DNA of 64,000 nucleotides from Hyperoodon ampullatus (taxonomy: Eukaryota; Chordata; Mammalia; Artiodactyla; Ziphiidae). The first letter of the stretch is position 1. Each line of letters starts with the position of its first letter. The DNA lies in the NCBI GenBank assembly GCA_949752795.1, contig OX457058.1:32056587-32120586 (forward strand). Reading direction: 5' to 3'. Below, one piece after another: positions 22,971 to 34,657 of the stretch. Made by a program: the position numbers and the translations under genes. A model generated the notes under the pieces. That model was given only the letters and a program-made list of their open reading frames with translations. It was not told where the DNA came from and ran no database searches.

Positions 22971-25885
22971 TTTGCCAGAGCTGGTCCTTTGATGGGCATG
23001 CCTTGGAGAGGCTCTGGGAGGGAGGGAGGGAACTGAAATGACGCAGCTCAAGCAGTTGGATGTAGTTGGCTGAGGGGCGCACACCAGCCTGGAACTGGCA
23101 GGCCTTAACACGGGGAGAGGGAGAAGGCTTTACGGGGGGTGAGTGCTCTTCTGGCCGTCTACTACCCCGGGGCCCTCGGCTCATCACATTCCCCACCCCC
23201 ACCCCACAGAAAGCTCATCAGCCTCAATCCCCAGGAGCGCTGAAAAGAAAGGCAGGTTCCCGTGCAGGGCATAGCGCTTGTCCAGAAAATGCCCTAGATG
23301 CAGCCCACCTAGGTCCCCCGGGCCAGCCTTGGAGACCGACCCCGAACTGCTCTGCCATGGGGGCCAGCCTGGCACTGTGGAGACAGGGCCAGGGGTCCCC
23401 GGGATCTGGGGGGAGGGACAGCATCTGTTGATGCCAGAGCCCACTTAAATCTCCCATGGTCGTGAACTGCCCCAGCCGCTCTCCAAAGCAGGGCCTGTCC
23501 GAGACGGGCAGGGCAGGGAGAGGGCCTGGACCACTGCTGTGCTTCCGCCCTACGGTCGCAGCTCTACCAGGCACAGACCCAGGACTGTGATTCTTATCAC
23601 CTCTTCTTCATACATAGGCTACGTGAAAACCATGAAGAAACGTAAAATAGCAACAACGGAAGGCCTTGCAGTGGATGAAAGATGCTTTTTCCTAAAGCTC
23701 CATCCACACCGGCAGGCGTTTCCTGATGAGAGCTTGTTTTCTGCGTTACAGACAAGGAGGAGGGGTGGGAAGGGAATGGCCCCCGGCACACACAACTGTC
23801 AGGGAAACAAGCACACGTTTTCAAACAAAAGTCTCTGGTGCCGAGACGTGTGGAGCCATCCCTGTCTTGGTGGGAGCGTGTTCCCAGGACGGCCGTGATT
23901 GCGCCTTCTTGGAGACGGTTCCTGGTTGCTCAGAACTCCCCGGACAGCAGCACGCGAGATGGAGCCGCTTCCATAAATAATTGTGTGCTGAGAGCCCAAA
24001 AGGCTTCAAAAACATTGATGGGAAAAAGCAGCCATCCGTCCTGATGTCACAGCAAAGGCTTGAAAGAGGTCGAGGGCTCTGCTGGGGTTCCTTTCCAAAA
24101 GATGGGGGTGGCGCCTGGCGTTCAGGAAGCCTCCATTTCAGGAACCTGGGATCTGTAGAGACCCAGAGAGGCCCCCAGTGGTGTAGAAGGAAGAAAATAA
24201 ACAATAGGTTTTCCCGGTGCTTGAAAAGCAGATTTACTCGTGCGTGTCCACAAACAGAGCACGTAAGCAGTGTGGGGGAGGGTCTGTGGGTACAGGACCT
24301 CAGCCCTGGGCAGTGACCAGGTGTCGGATTAAAAGGTCAAACTGAAGGCAGTTAGGTGCAGCGCTGAGGGCGTGGGGGGAGTTTGCACAGAGGCGTGGGG
24401 TGCACTAGGCGATGTATTGGTTAACAGAATTCAAAACAGCCAGCAGGCCAGCAGGATGACAGCACGTCCCTGACCAGAGCTGACAGTGGGCACGTGCTGC
24501 TCCCGGCTGGGACAGACCCACATCACCGAATAAGGGGGAGACCCCGCCCGGCCAGCCTGGCCTGCTTCAGGTCTCCCGTGGTGGGGATGACCAGAGAGCT
24601 GCCTTTGAACAGGTAGTGGGGTGGCATCTGGTGCAGGGCGTGTCCTCCCGGAGGGCAGAGGCTGGCTGAGCATTTCCCAGCGCCTGGCACTGGCCCACAG
24701 GCCGTGAGCGCCCCGCTGCGGGGGGCGGGGAGGGGGGGTGGCGGGGATCTGCATTCTGCAGGGGAGCCTGATCAGGAGGCAAAGGGAGGGCTGCAGTATT
24801 TTTCAGGGGGAAATCCGAAACTATCTCCCCATGGCCTTGGCAGTCCTGTTGGGGTGTGGGCTGGCCTTCGGTGAGCTGGGCTCGTGGCAGAGGGCCTTGA
24901 GTAACAGGTTAGACTGTGTAACTTACTCTGGGGACGTGGGTGGCTCAGTGCCCCCAGTCAAGCCCCCTTTATCTATGATAAACTTTCAGCCATTAGCACC
25001 ACTCCGAAGGCTTTCCAAGTGGAAAGCATCTTGACCCAGTGACAGCAGCCAGCTGCAGCCTCGTGGAACAGACAACCTGCAGCAGCGGCCCCAGGACCGG
25101 CAGGTGTTGATGGAGACGGTGCCGGCAGCACAGGGCCCTTGTTAGTTTCACCTCGTGGTCATCCTCATTCACGGGAGAGAGAGGCCCAGAGAAGCAATGC
25201 TCTGGGCTTAGCCTGTAGCCCCTGCCCCCATCACAGTGTCTTCCATTCCCAGCCTCAACAGTGGGGCAACGAGTTATTTATGAATTCCACAGGAGTCCTG
25301 GGTGAGTACCAATAATAAATACCAATATGATTTGCATAATCAACAGGCTTCCCCTTGGACCTCCTAGGAAGAGTTGTCAGCACACGCACAAGTTGCACAA
25401 GGGCTACAGCTTAGTGATCCATTACTCCTTCGGGAAAATAGGTACTGAGCTCGGGCCCTGGTGAGCGGAAGCTACACCCCTCACTTGTCCTGCTCTTTCT
25501 AACCATAAGCTCATTCCAGAGTGTTAACTGTGTGGACCCAGCCTGGAGGGTGGCTCATCCAGGGCTCTGCAGCTCTCTCCCAGCCACAGTCTGGGGAATT
25601 TCTTATGTGAACCTTCCACTATGGGAACAAAGCTGCTAGTGTGTGGCCTTTGACTGCAGTGGAAGTGCACCCCCCAAATTCTCGGCGGTGGGGTACACGG
25701 GCGGGGAGGCACACACAGCAAGCGTCGGCCATGATGAGCCCTCACTGGGGTGGGGGTTGAAACTCACACTTGCATTACATATATTCTTATGAATGCAGCA
25801 AATATTAAATAATCATAAATAACAATAATAAATAAAAATGAATAATAATAAATAATAAAAAAGTTAAAGTTATCTGTTAAAATTA
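22971..25885. other. Unique DNA downstream of KLF13
   Basis: No exon and no young SINE were seen. A diverged MIR-like piece (gagagaggcccagagaagca) lies at 25150-25210. AT-rich with repeated aataat/aataaat units at 25795-25866. Confidence 0.45.
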
Positions 25886-26020
25886 CCAAAATGTTTAAAA
25901 TAGTATCAATAGGAATAGGGGGTTAGTTAAATGAGCTATGTGATGTCCAATATGCCCAATATTCACTATATTATTAAGTGAAAAGGCAGGTTATAAAACA
26001 ACATGCAAAATAAAATGACC

Positions 26021-26135
26021 TTTTTTTTGGCTGCATCACTCGGCTTGTGGAATCTTAGTTCCCCCACCATGGATTGAACCGGGACCCTCGGCAGTGAAAG
26101 CGCAGAGTCCTAACCACTGGACTGCCAGGGAATTC
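26021..26135 (-). mobile_element. Short tRNA-derived SINE (CHR/Bov-tA-like)
   Basis: The antisense copy starts with T8 and ends with the complement of aattccctggcagtccagtg. It is the short form with a 'ggggaactaagat'-type body rather than the long CHR-2 body. It is diverged; no convincing target-site duplication was seen. Confidence 0.75.
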
Positions 26136-26166
26136 TACACATTTTATTTTAAAAAAATGTTCTCTA

Positions 26167-26481
26167 GGGCTTCCCTGTGGCGCAGTGGTTAAGAATCCAC
26201 CTGCCAATGCAGGGGACACGGGTTCGAGCCCTGGTCTGGGAAGATCCCACATGCCATGAAGCAACTAAGCCCGTGCGCCACTACTGAGCCTGCGCTCTAG
26301 AGCCCAGGAGCCACAACTCCTGAAGCCCAGGCGCCTAGAGCCCGTGCTCCACAACAAGAGAAGCCACCGCAATAAGGAGCCCCCGCTCGCCGCAACTAGA
26401 GAAAGCCCGCGCGCAGCAACAAAGACCCAATGCAGCCATAAATAAATAAATAAATAAAATTAATTTTAAAAAAAAAACCTT
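26167..26481 (+). mobile_element. CHR-1-like tRNA-derived SINE
   Basis: Full-length: gggcttccctgtggcgcagt, box-B-like ggttcgagccc, long body with 'gcaactagagaaagccc', tail (aaat)n plus A10. Target-site duplication aaaaaaatgttcKcta at 26151-26166 and 26482-26497 with one mismatch. Confidence 0.93.
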
Positions 26482-26681
26482 AAAAAAATGTTCGCTACAG
26501 CTGTATAATTGTGATTACATATTTATATGCACAGAAAAAATACTGGTAAGAGACATAAAAGTCAAGCAGTTGTTATCTTTAGGTAGTGAAAAATAGATTA
26601 TTTTTGCTTACTTATTTTGGTTAATTCTCTGAATTTTCAAAACTCAGGTATAATGTTTGGAATTAAAATCACAATAGCACT

Positions 26682-28540
26682 TGTGTGAGGCTAAAAGCTT
26701 GCCCAAGCTAAGCTGGGGAGCACCCCATCCCCACCCCCAGGAGACGTCCACCAGCATTCATGGCAGTGCCTTCGGGGAGAGCAAAACCCGGACACGCCCA
26801 AAGGCCCCCACGTGTGCCCACGTGCGAAGGGACATGCCCAGTGGCTGCCTGCACATCCATGCAATGGCGCCATGCAGAACTGAGGGCATTAACCTTACGA
26901 TATCCAAAAACAGTGCTGCACAAAGAAAGCAAGCTGCAAACAGGAAGACTTCCATAGCATCGTGCTTGTGAGAGCCGGGAAACACATGGAGCAATGACCC
27001 TGTTCCTCGAGCATCGGTACCCACTGGCCAGGAGTACAGAGGATGCAGGGAGGACACGGTGGGGTGGCTCAGAAAGGCCCAAGAGGCTTTCACCAGTACC
27101 TTCAACACAGCATTTACTTAGGATTAGAACTAGGTAGTGGGACCTCTGGGGTTGTCTCTGTCTCCATATTTGCTTCAGGTGTGAAACGCTGGACAATTTT
27201 ACATCGTCCAAGGATGGGGCCGGCGTGAATCATCTGGGCTCCTCCAGGCAGGCCTGCAGGCTGTCCCTGCACTGGGTAGATCTCTGCTCCCGAATTAGGG
27301 CCGCTGCCAAGGAGCCTGGCACCCAGAGCACAGTCACCGGCTGGGACATAAGCCATATGCAATGACCAGAAATAAAAATAGAACTGCTCCGGCCGGAGGG
27401 GAGGAGGGGGCCGAGCTCTTTGCTGGGAAGCCTCTGAAACAAGAGAAAGATTCACTGATCTGAGACTACAGAGGGATGCGGCCCTGAGTGCAGGGAGGGG
27501 TCCCAGTTACCTGCTCTGGTACCTGGAAGCATCCACTTGGGGGGTAGGGGTGGGGAACTGTTATAATTATTGTTATTCTTCAGCCACCCACCCACCCTGC
27601 CCCCGCTGGCACTGTGCCCTTAGGTAAATATTTGAAACTGGTTTTTTCTCCCCTTCTTGTATACAATAGGGTAAAGGATGCATGCTCTGTATACATGGGT
27701 TGTAAAACTAATTGAGAAAGTGCCAATGAAAATACTTTACAAAGTAAAACAGCAAACTGTGTTTACTATATGGATTGTCCAGTCATGAACTTTGTGGACT
27801 TTGGAAGTAATCTGATCACTGGTTTCATGTTTAACATTTACGAATTTTAATCAAAGTAATACGTATGAACAAGGTTAAACAACCAAATAATTCCCCCCAA
27901 AACGCAGTGATAAAATGTCTCTTTCCTCCCCCTCCCACCCCTGACCTTCCCCCCCAAAGTTCCACCACTCCAGGGCTAGTCCTTTTTTTATCATTTCTGT
28001 TTTTAAATATCTTGTTGGTTATTCCCCGAAGCCTCAGTGGAATGCTTATCCGTCCTTGGGTTTTGTGATTAATGGGCTTCCTGATATGAAGGCTAAGTCT
28101 TCTCTGTGAACCTACAGTCACCCTCACTTCGGACCACTCCAGGAAGATATTTTTAGCATCCAGGGCCAGTTGGGTGAACACACTCCCTCAGTAGCTTAAA
28201 ATCCTATCTCATTTTAGTTTGCCTTACATTTGAAACTTCATTTGTAGTATACATGTTTTTCCCTGTAGCTTTTAAATACCTTTCTTCCTTCTTGTTAGTA
28301 AACTAATCAGGTGCCTCTCCCAGAGCCTCAATTTCTTTGTTCCCAAAGCTTCTCCCCAGCCCTCTCCCTGCTCCCGCCTGCAGAGCTGTCAACCCTGGGA
28401 CTCCCCTTACCGCCCCCAGGAGGGTCATTCTAGAGTCCAAATAACATGTTTTTCTCTTAGTTTTCTTTCTCATTTTGCTGAAAAACATCCTCAAGTAACT
28501 GTCCAAGAAAGGATGCATGGGAGGTGTGTGTTTTATTGAA
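26682..28540. other. Intergenic DNA, no gene recognised
   Basis: Mostly unique. 27820-28300 is T/A-rich and may contain an old LINE remnant (ctgtttttaaatatcttgtt). No coding signal. Confidence 0.4.
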
Positions 28541-29120
28541 TCCTTGAAGGTGTGAAAATATCTTCATTCTGTCCCATACGTGACTGATAATTTGGCCAAG
28601 TACAGGCAGACCTCGCTTTATTGCACCTCGAAGATATTTTGTCTTTTACAAGTTGAAGGTCTGTGGCAACACTGTGTTGCCAGAAGACAGCATTTTTTAG
28701 CAATGAAGTATTTTTAACGAAGACAATGCTATCGCACACTTAATAGACTACAGTATAAACGTAAGTTTTATATACATTGGGAAGCCCCAAAGTTTGTGTG
28801 ACTCACTTTATTGCAGTATTTGCTTTACTGCGGTGGTCTAGTCTGAACCCTCAGTCTCTCCGAGGTCTGCCTGTATGGAAAACTAGGTTCAAAATTACTG
28901 TCTTCGTAACACCCATTGCTACCCAGAGGAAGTCTGGTGCCAGTGTGAGTCTCAGTCCTTTGCAGCGAACATTTTACTTTTACCCTCTATGGAATCTTTC
29001 AACCTTTTCTTACACTGTTGTTCTGGACATTCATGCAGATATTTCTAAGGGCAGGTCATTTTTCCTTCATCCTGCATTCCGTAGACCATTCCGTCTGAAG
29101 ACTGTGTCTCTTTAGGACTG
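28540..29120. mobile_element. Old interspersed repeat split by a Tigger element
   Basis: The left piece (ggtgtgaaaatatcttcatt ... gataatttggccaagta) and right piece (atggaaaactaggttcaaaa, gtctggtgccagtgtgagtc) are consecutive parts of a common mammal-wide LINE-like repeat. The DNA transposon at 28603-28873 is inserted between them. The family is not assigned. Confidence 0.45.
28603..28873. mobile_element. Tigger1-like non-autonomous DNA transposon (271 bp)
   Basis: Perfect 13-bp terminal inverted repeats (caggcagacctcg) at both ends, flanked by TA at 28601-28602 and 28874-28875, the hallmark of mariner/pogo-type insertion. Inner sequence (ttacaagttgaaggtctgtg, tattgcagtatttgcttt) follows Tigger1 ends. 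The transposase-coding centre is absent. Confidence 0.88.
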
Positions 29121-29795
29121 GAAATGTTTTCTTCTTTTATTTTATTGCTAATTTTCCTCCCTCCATGTTCTCTCCTTTTTTGTTTCATACTAGTTGAATG
29201 TAGACTTACTGAAGCAACCTTCTGTACCCCTGACGTCTCCTTACACTTTTTCTGTCCTTCTGCATTGTCCTTGGATTTATCTTCCCTTTCCTCTTGATCT
29301 GCTCCCTGAGCTGGAACAGCCTTCTTTACTCAAATCTCATGCCTCCTCTGAGACCCCGGCCACACTGGGTGGTCTTCCAGCCTCTCCTGGCATCCCTGTC
29401 CCCAGGCAGTGCCCACGGCCCCTCAGCCAGAAGCACCTGCCCTGACCCTTACCGGGCTGCTGAAACGGGCACGATGAGCCTTCTCTACCAGGTGGGGGCT
29501 TTGGGGGTTGCGGCGGCTATGAAGGGGGTGGAGGGGCTCTGGGGCTGGGAGATGGGACTGTGGGGTGGGGCTGTGGAGGAACTCTATGGGGGGCTGTGCG
29601 GAGGGGGGCCGTGGGTCACTGCCCTGTCCAGGCTGGCAGGGGCTCCTAGAGGCAGGGACGGAGTGAGAAAAGGGCTGGGAGGGAGGGGCGGGGGGCCGCT
29701 CTCGCTTCCCAAGGCTTCAGGAAGTTCCTGGAATTCACGATCTGCTCCCAGAGGGGTTTTCTGGAGAAACCAGGAAGGCTCGGGATTCCCGCGTG
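29121..29795. other. Intergenic DNA, weak L2-like segment
   Basis: 29310-29420 has a possible diverged L2 3' region (catgcctcctctgagacccc). The rest is G-rich unique DNA. No exon. Confidence 0.35.
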
Positions 29796-29799
29796 GGCA

Positions 29800-30095
29800 G
29801 GCGGGTGTGGAACAGTCGGCACCGGTGACAGCAGGGCGCTCCCTGCGAGCCGGACCGCCTGTCTCCGCGCCAAGCTCCCCAGGATCTGCCCTCGCAGCTC
29901 CGCGGGGCTCCCGGGGAGACACCCCCCGCGCTGCGTCTCCATCGCCCACCGCATCCCCGCCCGCGCCCGGTGTCCCCTCCCACCCCAGAACGCCCCGCCC
30001 CCGGCCCCCCGCGCCCCGCCCACTTCCTGGACCGGGCGGGCGGCCTGGTCCCCCGCCCCCAACCCCTCCGGACTACCCGCGGCTGCTCCTGCAGC
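29800..30095. promoter_or_regulatory. Short CpG island (possible promoter/enhancer)
   Basis: By eye roughly 33 CpGs in about 270 bp with GC near 75%, close to the expected number and far above neighbouring DNA. Several GC boxes (ccgccc) at 29990-30060. It lies about 6.9 kb downstream of the KLF13 polyadenylation signal with no recognised gene attached. Confidence 0.6.
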
Positions 30096-30209
30096 TTGTA
30101 TTTCTAAAACCCCCGCAATGTCTCTCAGCCTTCTGGCTCTGAGGATATGTTGAAGCCACTCCAGAACACACACCACACACACACAGTAATTATATGATAG
30201 AAAAACGAT

Positions 30210-30395
30210 GCCATAGTCTTGGGTAATAATGACGGTAACCCTCTCTTGCATTGTTCTTTGCACTTTGTAATTTCCAGGTGCTTTTACTCACAGGAGCTCA
30301 TCTAATGCTGACGAGGATCCCCGAGAGAGGGAAGGAGACTCCATCCTTCTCGCTTCCGGGGGCGAGAGAAGGGGTGGTTCTGAGGCTCAGCAGGC
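30210..30395 (+). repeat. MIR fragment (diverged)
   Basis: The core-like order is gtgcttttactcacaggagctcatctaatgc-type phrases followed by gagagggaaggagactc, as in MIR. Weak match. Confidence 0.35.
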
Positions 30396-31142
30396 CACGT
30401 GGCTCTGGCTGTCTGTCGGTCCTGACCGGCCCCAACCCTCTCCCCCCCGACCCCACCAGCTCTTTGTAACCAGAATCGCCCAGGCTTCCCTGGTCCTGGC
30501 TTCCCTGGACCACAGTCCCTTGGGCTCCACCAGCTCAAATGGTGCCCAGCTCCCCGCCGAGGCCTGCAGGGTGTCCCAGATGCACTATCTCTTCCACCCC
30601 CTCATGCCTGTCCTTTGGGGCCCTTGATGCTCTGCTTCAGCCCGTGAGGGGCCTTCCTCCATTCTGGAGCCCCCTGGGGCCATAGGACCCCCAGGGATAT
30701 CTTGGGGAGGACCCATACATGGGCCACAAAGCAGAGTGGCTTGGGCAGGTGATGTTTTGGAAACTCAAAGAAGAGTCTGGTCATTTCAACAGTACGGGCT
30801 CTACACAGGCCCCAGACATGGGTCAGGTGGGGCCTGGGCCAAGGGTCACTGACAGGCCACATACAGACCCGGGAGTCTCGCACATCCAGAGGCAGAGGGA
30901 CAGGTCCTTTTCCGATGAGAACCCGCAGATGGCCCCCTTCCCACTCATGGCAGCGCTGGACCCCACCTGACCTGGCACCTGCCTTGCTCCCAGGGCTCTG
31001 CCTGGGCACCCTCTGCAGTTTCTGGCGACACAGCAAGTGGGCCTGCCCGGGCCTTCACACTTTCTGACCTCACACTGTGCAAGCCTCCAGTCAATGCTCA
31101 AGAGACAGGCCTTCCATGAACCTGTCTAAAGAGAGGGCCCAG
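30396..31142. other. Intergenic unique DNA
   Basis: No gene or clear repeat was seen between the diverged MIR and the SINE at 31143. Confidence 0.4.
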
Positions 31143-31436
31143 GGGACTTCCCTGGTGGCACAGGGGTTAAGAATCCGCCTGCCAACGCAGGGGACACGGG
31201 TTCGAGCCCTGGTCCAGGAAGATCCCACATGCCGCGGAGAAACTAAGCCCGTGCGCCACAACTACTGAGCCTGCGCACCTAGAGCCCGTGCTCCACAACA
31301 AGAGAAGCCACCGCAATGAGAAACCTGCACACCGCAACAAAGAGTAGCCCCCGCTCGCCGCAACTAGAGAAAGCCCACATGCAGCAACGAAGACCCAAGG
31401 CAGCCAAAAATAAATAAATAAATTTATTTTTTTAAA
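31143..31436 (+). mobile_element. CHR-1-like tRNA-derived SINE
   Basis: Starts ggacttccctggtggcacag, long body with gcaactagagaaagccc, tail aaataaataaataaatttat. Imperfect target-site duplication around 31128-31142 and 31437-31452 (aaagagagggccca / aaagagagagtgccca). Confidence 0.92.
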
Positions 31437-31760
31437 AAAGAGAGAGTGCCCACCCCTTCACTCTCGGCCCCTCCCCGCATCCCCCGTGGTGTACAATGCA
31501 CCCACCTCCTAGGCCCTAGGCCGTTGGGGCAACTCCCCTTCCCAGCACCCTCAGCTCCTCCCTCCGAGGGCCCCGCCTGCCCCTCCCCTCACCAGCCTCC
31601 CCTCCCTTTACTGGGCTCCACCCCACTGTGCTCTGGGGTGAAGCTGCAGCTGCCTCTGCCCTCAAAGAGCAAAGAGAAGGCCGTTTGCCCAGCGGCAGGC
31701 AGAGCCTTCCAGCCAGCTGGTTTGGCCTTGAAGGCGAGGGTCACGCTAATGAGTGTTCCC
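31437..31760. other. Intergenic unique DNA
   Basis: C-rich, with no gene or transposon recognised. Confidence 0.4.
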
Positions 31761-31890
31761 GCTCAAATCATGTTCGTTATGTCCCAGACACTGTTCTACA
31801 TCCCTGACCTGTGCTGATGAGCTTGATTCCTGCAACAGCCGGTTTACAGATGAGAAGATGGAGGCGTCTGTGGACAGTCAGGCACCAACT
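31761..31890 (+). repeat. MIR fragment
   Basis: Order typical of MIR core to 3' end: tatgtcccagacactgttct, tgattcctgcaacagcc, tttacagatgagaagatgg. Confidence 0.55.
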
Positions 31891-31914
31891 GCCGCTGGGG
31901 AGGTTGCACCCTAG

Positions 31915-32218
31915 ATCCCAGAACCTACCCCAGGGAATCAAGCAACAGGCAGTCACGGGTGTTCACCCCCACCAGGGAGTATTGTGCACCCGTCAAAAAG
32001 CAGGACAGAGATGGAAACAGCCAGCACTAGGGGGCACTAAGTTAAAAAAAAAAAAAAAAAGGTAAAGTGCCAAATAGTACCTATAAGAAACTACCAGTTG
32101 TGTAAAGCAGAAGACATTAAAAAAATTATATATATCATTATTTTTGCAAAAAGAAGGCTTGGGGATATTGGCAAAGGGGACAGGAGTGGAAGCAAGATTT
32201 CTCTGGGTGTACTTTTTT
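31915..32218 (+). mobile_element. L1M 3' UTR fragment (sense, old)
   Basis: cagggagtattgtgcacccg, then A-rich DNA and ttgcaaaaagaaggcttggg with ggatattggcaaaggggac are consistent with an old sense L1 3' UTR. Contains A19 at 32043-32061. Confidence 0.4.
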
Positions 32219-33272
32219 CCTATAACAACTTTATTGAGATATAATCCATATATCATACAATTCACCCATTTGATGTACACAATTCACTGGATTTTAGTAT
32301 ATTCCCAGACAAGTGCAACCATCACTCCAAGGTTAGAACATTTTCATCACCTCAAAAACACACCCTTTAGCTCTCACCCTGCTGTTCCCCCAAGGCACCC
32401 CGCCCTAAGCAACCACTAATCTACTTTCTGTGTCTGTAGATTTGCCTGTTCTGAATATTTCATCCAAATGGAACCCTACAATACATGGCCTTTTGTGGGG
32501 CTTCCCTGGTGGCACAGTGGTTAAGAATCCGCCTGCCAATGTAGAGGACACAGGTTCGAGCCCTGGTCCAGGAAGATCCCACATGCCATGGAGCAACTAA
32601 GCCCATGCACCACAACTACTGAGACGCTCTAGAGCCCACGAGGCACAACTACTGAAGCCCACACGCCACAGCTACTGAAGGCCGTGCACCTAGAGCCTGT
32701 GCTCTGCAACAAGAGAAGCCACCGCAATGAGAAGCCCGCACACCGCAATGAAGAGTAGCCCCTGCTCGTCGCAACTAGAGAAAGCCCGTGCACAGCAATG
32801 AAGACCCAACGCAGCCAAAAATTAATTAATTAATTAATTTAAAAATATATATATATATATATGGCCTTCTGTGTTTATCTTCTTTCACTTAACAAAATTT
32901 ATTCAAGGTTCATCCATGTTATAACATGTATCAGTTCTTCATTCCTTTTTATGGCTGAATAATAATTATTGTATGTATATACCACTTTTTTTTAATCCAT
33001 TCATCAATTGACAGACATTGGGTTGTTTCTACCTTTGGGCTATGGTGGATGATGCTTCTATGAGCATCTGTGTACAAGTTTTTGTGTGGGCACGTGTCCA
33101 TTTCTTTTGGGACTACACCTAGGAGTGGAATCGCTGGGTCATAGCTAAATCCATGTTTAGCCATTTGAGGAACTGCCATCTGCACCGTTTTCCACTTCCA
33201 CCAGCAGTGTATGAGAATTCCAATTATGCCACATCCTTGCCAACACTTGTTATTGTTTGTCTTTGAATGCAC
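32219..33272 (-). mobile_element. L1M antisense fragment split by a CHR SINE
   Basis: Clear antisense L1 3' UTR: caactttattgagatataat, caattcactggattttagta, gaatatttcatccaaatgga; after the SINE, ttaacaaaatttattcaagg, cctttttatggctgaataat, ctaggagtggaatcgctggg, ccaccagcagtgtatgagaa. Ends near gccaacacttgttattgttt. Confidence 0.85.
32497..32860 (+). mobile_element. CHR-1-like tRNA-derived SINE
   Basis: Full-length long-form SINE starting gggcttccctggtggcacag, with an attaattaatt/(at)n tail. Target-site duplication atggccttYtgtg at 32484-32496 and 32861-32873 with one mismatch. Inserted into the older antisense L1. Confidence 0.94.
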
Positions 33273-34657
33273 TGGGCCGGCACGGTGGGTGAGGTTGTTG
33301 CCTGGAGGCTGGCTCTGGGCGGGTGCCCATGGCTGGTGGGTGGGACTTGCTTCCCACACATGGGTACTCGGGACACCTGGGGGTGCTGGGACACGCCTGT
33401 CATCCATGCTGCCGGACATGTGGCTGGGGTGGGCTGGGGCTAGTGGGCAGCACAGCCTGCTTGAAGCCCATACACTCTGGTTAAGAGAAGATGGCTGGGG
33501 CACAGTGCCCCATGTGGCCAAGCAGCCACAGTCCTGTGTCACTGGGTTGGGAGAGAGTGAGCCAGATGCATTTTCAGCACCTGCTGGCTCTGCTGACAGA
33601 GAGGAAGACCTGAAAAGGAATCCAGAACTGAGTGAAGGGGTACCTGGACCAGTTAAGTGTGGAGCCCCCAAGGTGGAGACTGCAAACTTCTGTGAATAGA
33701 GGCAGGAATTAGGTGATGGGTCACCCGTGTCTAGGGACTTAACTGGGAGGACTCACCCTCTCCAGGATGGGAGAAGAGAATGGCAGAGCAAACTCGCAAT
33801 GGACACAGCCTGCGGGCAGGTGGGCACCGGGCAGGGCCTCTCCAGACATTAAACATTCTGGCAGCCAAGAATGCAACCCAACATTCCTTGCAAAGGTAAC
33901 TCTGATATTGTTTTGGATGACAAAACTGTAGAATTGTCCTTCCAAATGTCTACAAGAAGCTAACCCACAGTTTTAACATTGTTAAGCAGATGCATTTGGT
34001 CTTTTTGCAGCTTTCATATTTAAGATGATCTGGTCTGGCCAGCCTTGGAATTAGAATTTATGGACATAATTGAGTAATTTAGTCTTGACATTTTTAACTT
34101 GAAATCTAAGTTCTTATGCAATATTGAAACACTCAGAAAATGTGAGTCACTGCACTTAACGTATTAGATTTATAAAATAGTACTTGAGCACTTGAGAGGG
34201 GTTTTTATTATTGAGGCTATTGAAATACTAAAAAGTCAAATTAAAAATTAAATGTACAGATGTAATGCAATGTGTTTAAAGGGGTTTAATTAACAAAATA
34301 TGTGGATGGGCCAACACAAATCAAAGCCCCTCCCCCACAAAGTGATGGTTCAAATTTGCCAAGCTTATGTGTAAAATAAGAACATAAATTGAATTTAAAA
34401 GCTCAAGGAAGAACTAGGCTTTTATACTTGTGACTCTGTTCAACCGAATATTTTAAGATTTTTAAATAAACTCTCCATTTTGTTCATAACACGTACCCTT
34501 TGAGGATAGAAAAAAAATGTCCCATAGAATTGGAATGTAGTGAAGAGAATTCCACTCACTGCTCTGGTACATGGGGGCTGAGGAGGGTCCTGAAACTGAG
34601 CAGGACCCTGTGGGGCTCCTGGGCACAGAAACCTTTCTGTGTCCCCTGCTTCTTGTT
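33273..34657. other. Unassigned intergenic block
   Basis: 33273-33700 is GC-rich and open in one + frame (33211-33699) but matches no family I know. 33950-34480 is AT-rich with an AATAAA at 34464. The block lies between an L1 and an ERV-type LTR, so an eroded retroviral interior or a gene-derived retrocopy is possible but unsupported. Confidence 0.35.

Larger units (their letters stand above)
25886..26680 (+). mobile_element. L1M 3' UTR fragment carrying two SINEs
   Basis: The flanks (gggttagttaaatgagctat, attattaagtgaaaaggcag, then after the SINEs gtgattacatatttatatgc and ctggtaagagacataaaagt) follow the order of an ancient L1 3' UTR in sense orientation. The SINEs at 26021 and 26167 split it. 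Confidence 0.55.

Noticed and set aside
29294..30142. 282-codon open frame, the longest in the window
   Set aside because: Runs through an L2-like piece and a CpG island. Composition is explained by CpG/GC content, and the antisense strand is equally open.
26167..32860. Regularly spaced similar repeats as a CRISPR-like array
   Set aside because: The similar units are 200-360 bp SINEs with poly-A tails and target-site duplications in mammalian DNA.
33211..33699. 162-codon open frame
   Set aside because: Starts inside antisense L1 3' UTR sequence and shows no protein family; kept only as part of an unexplained block.
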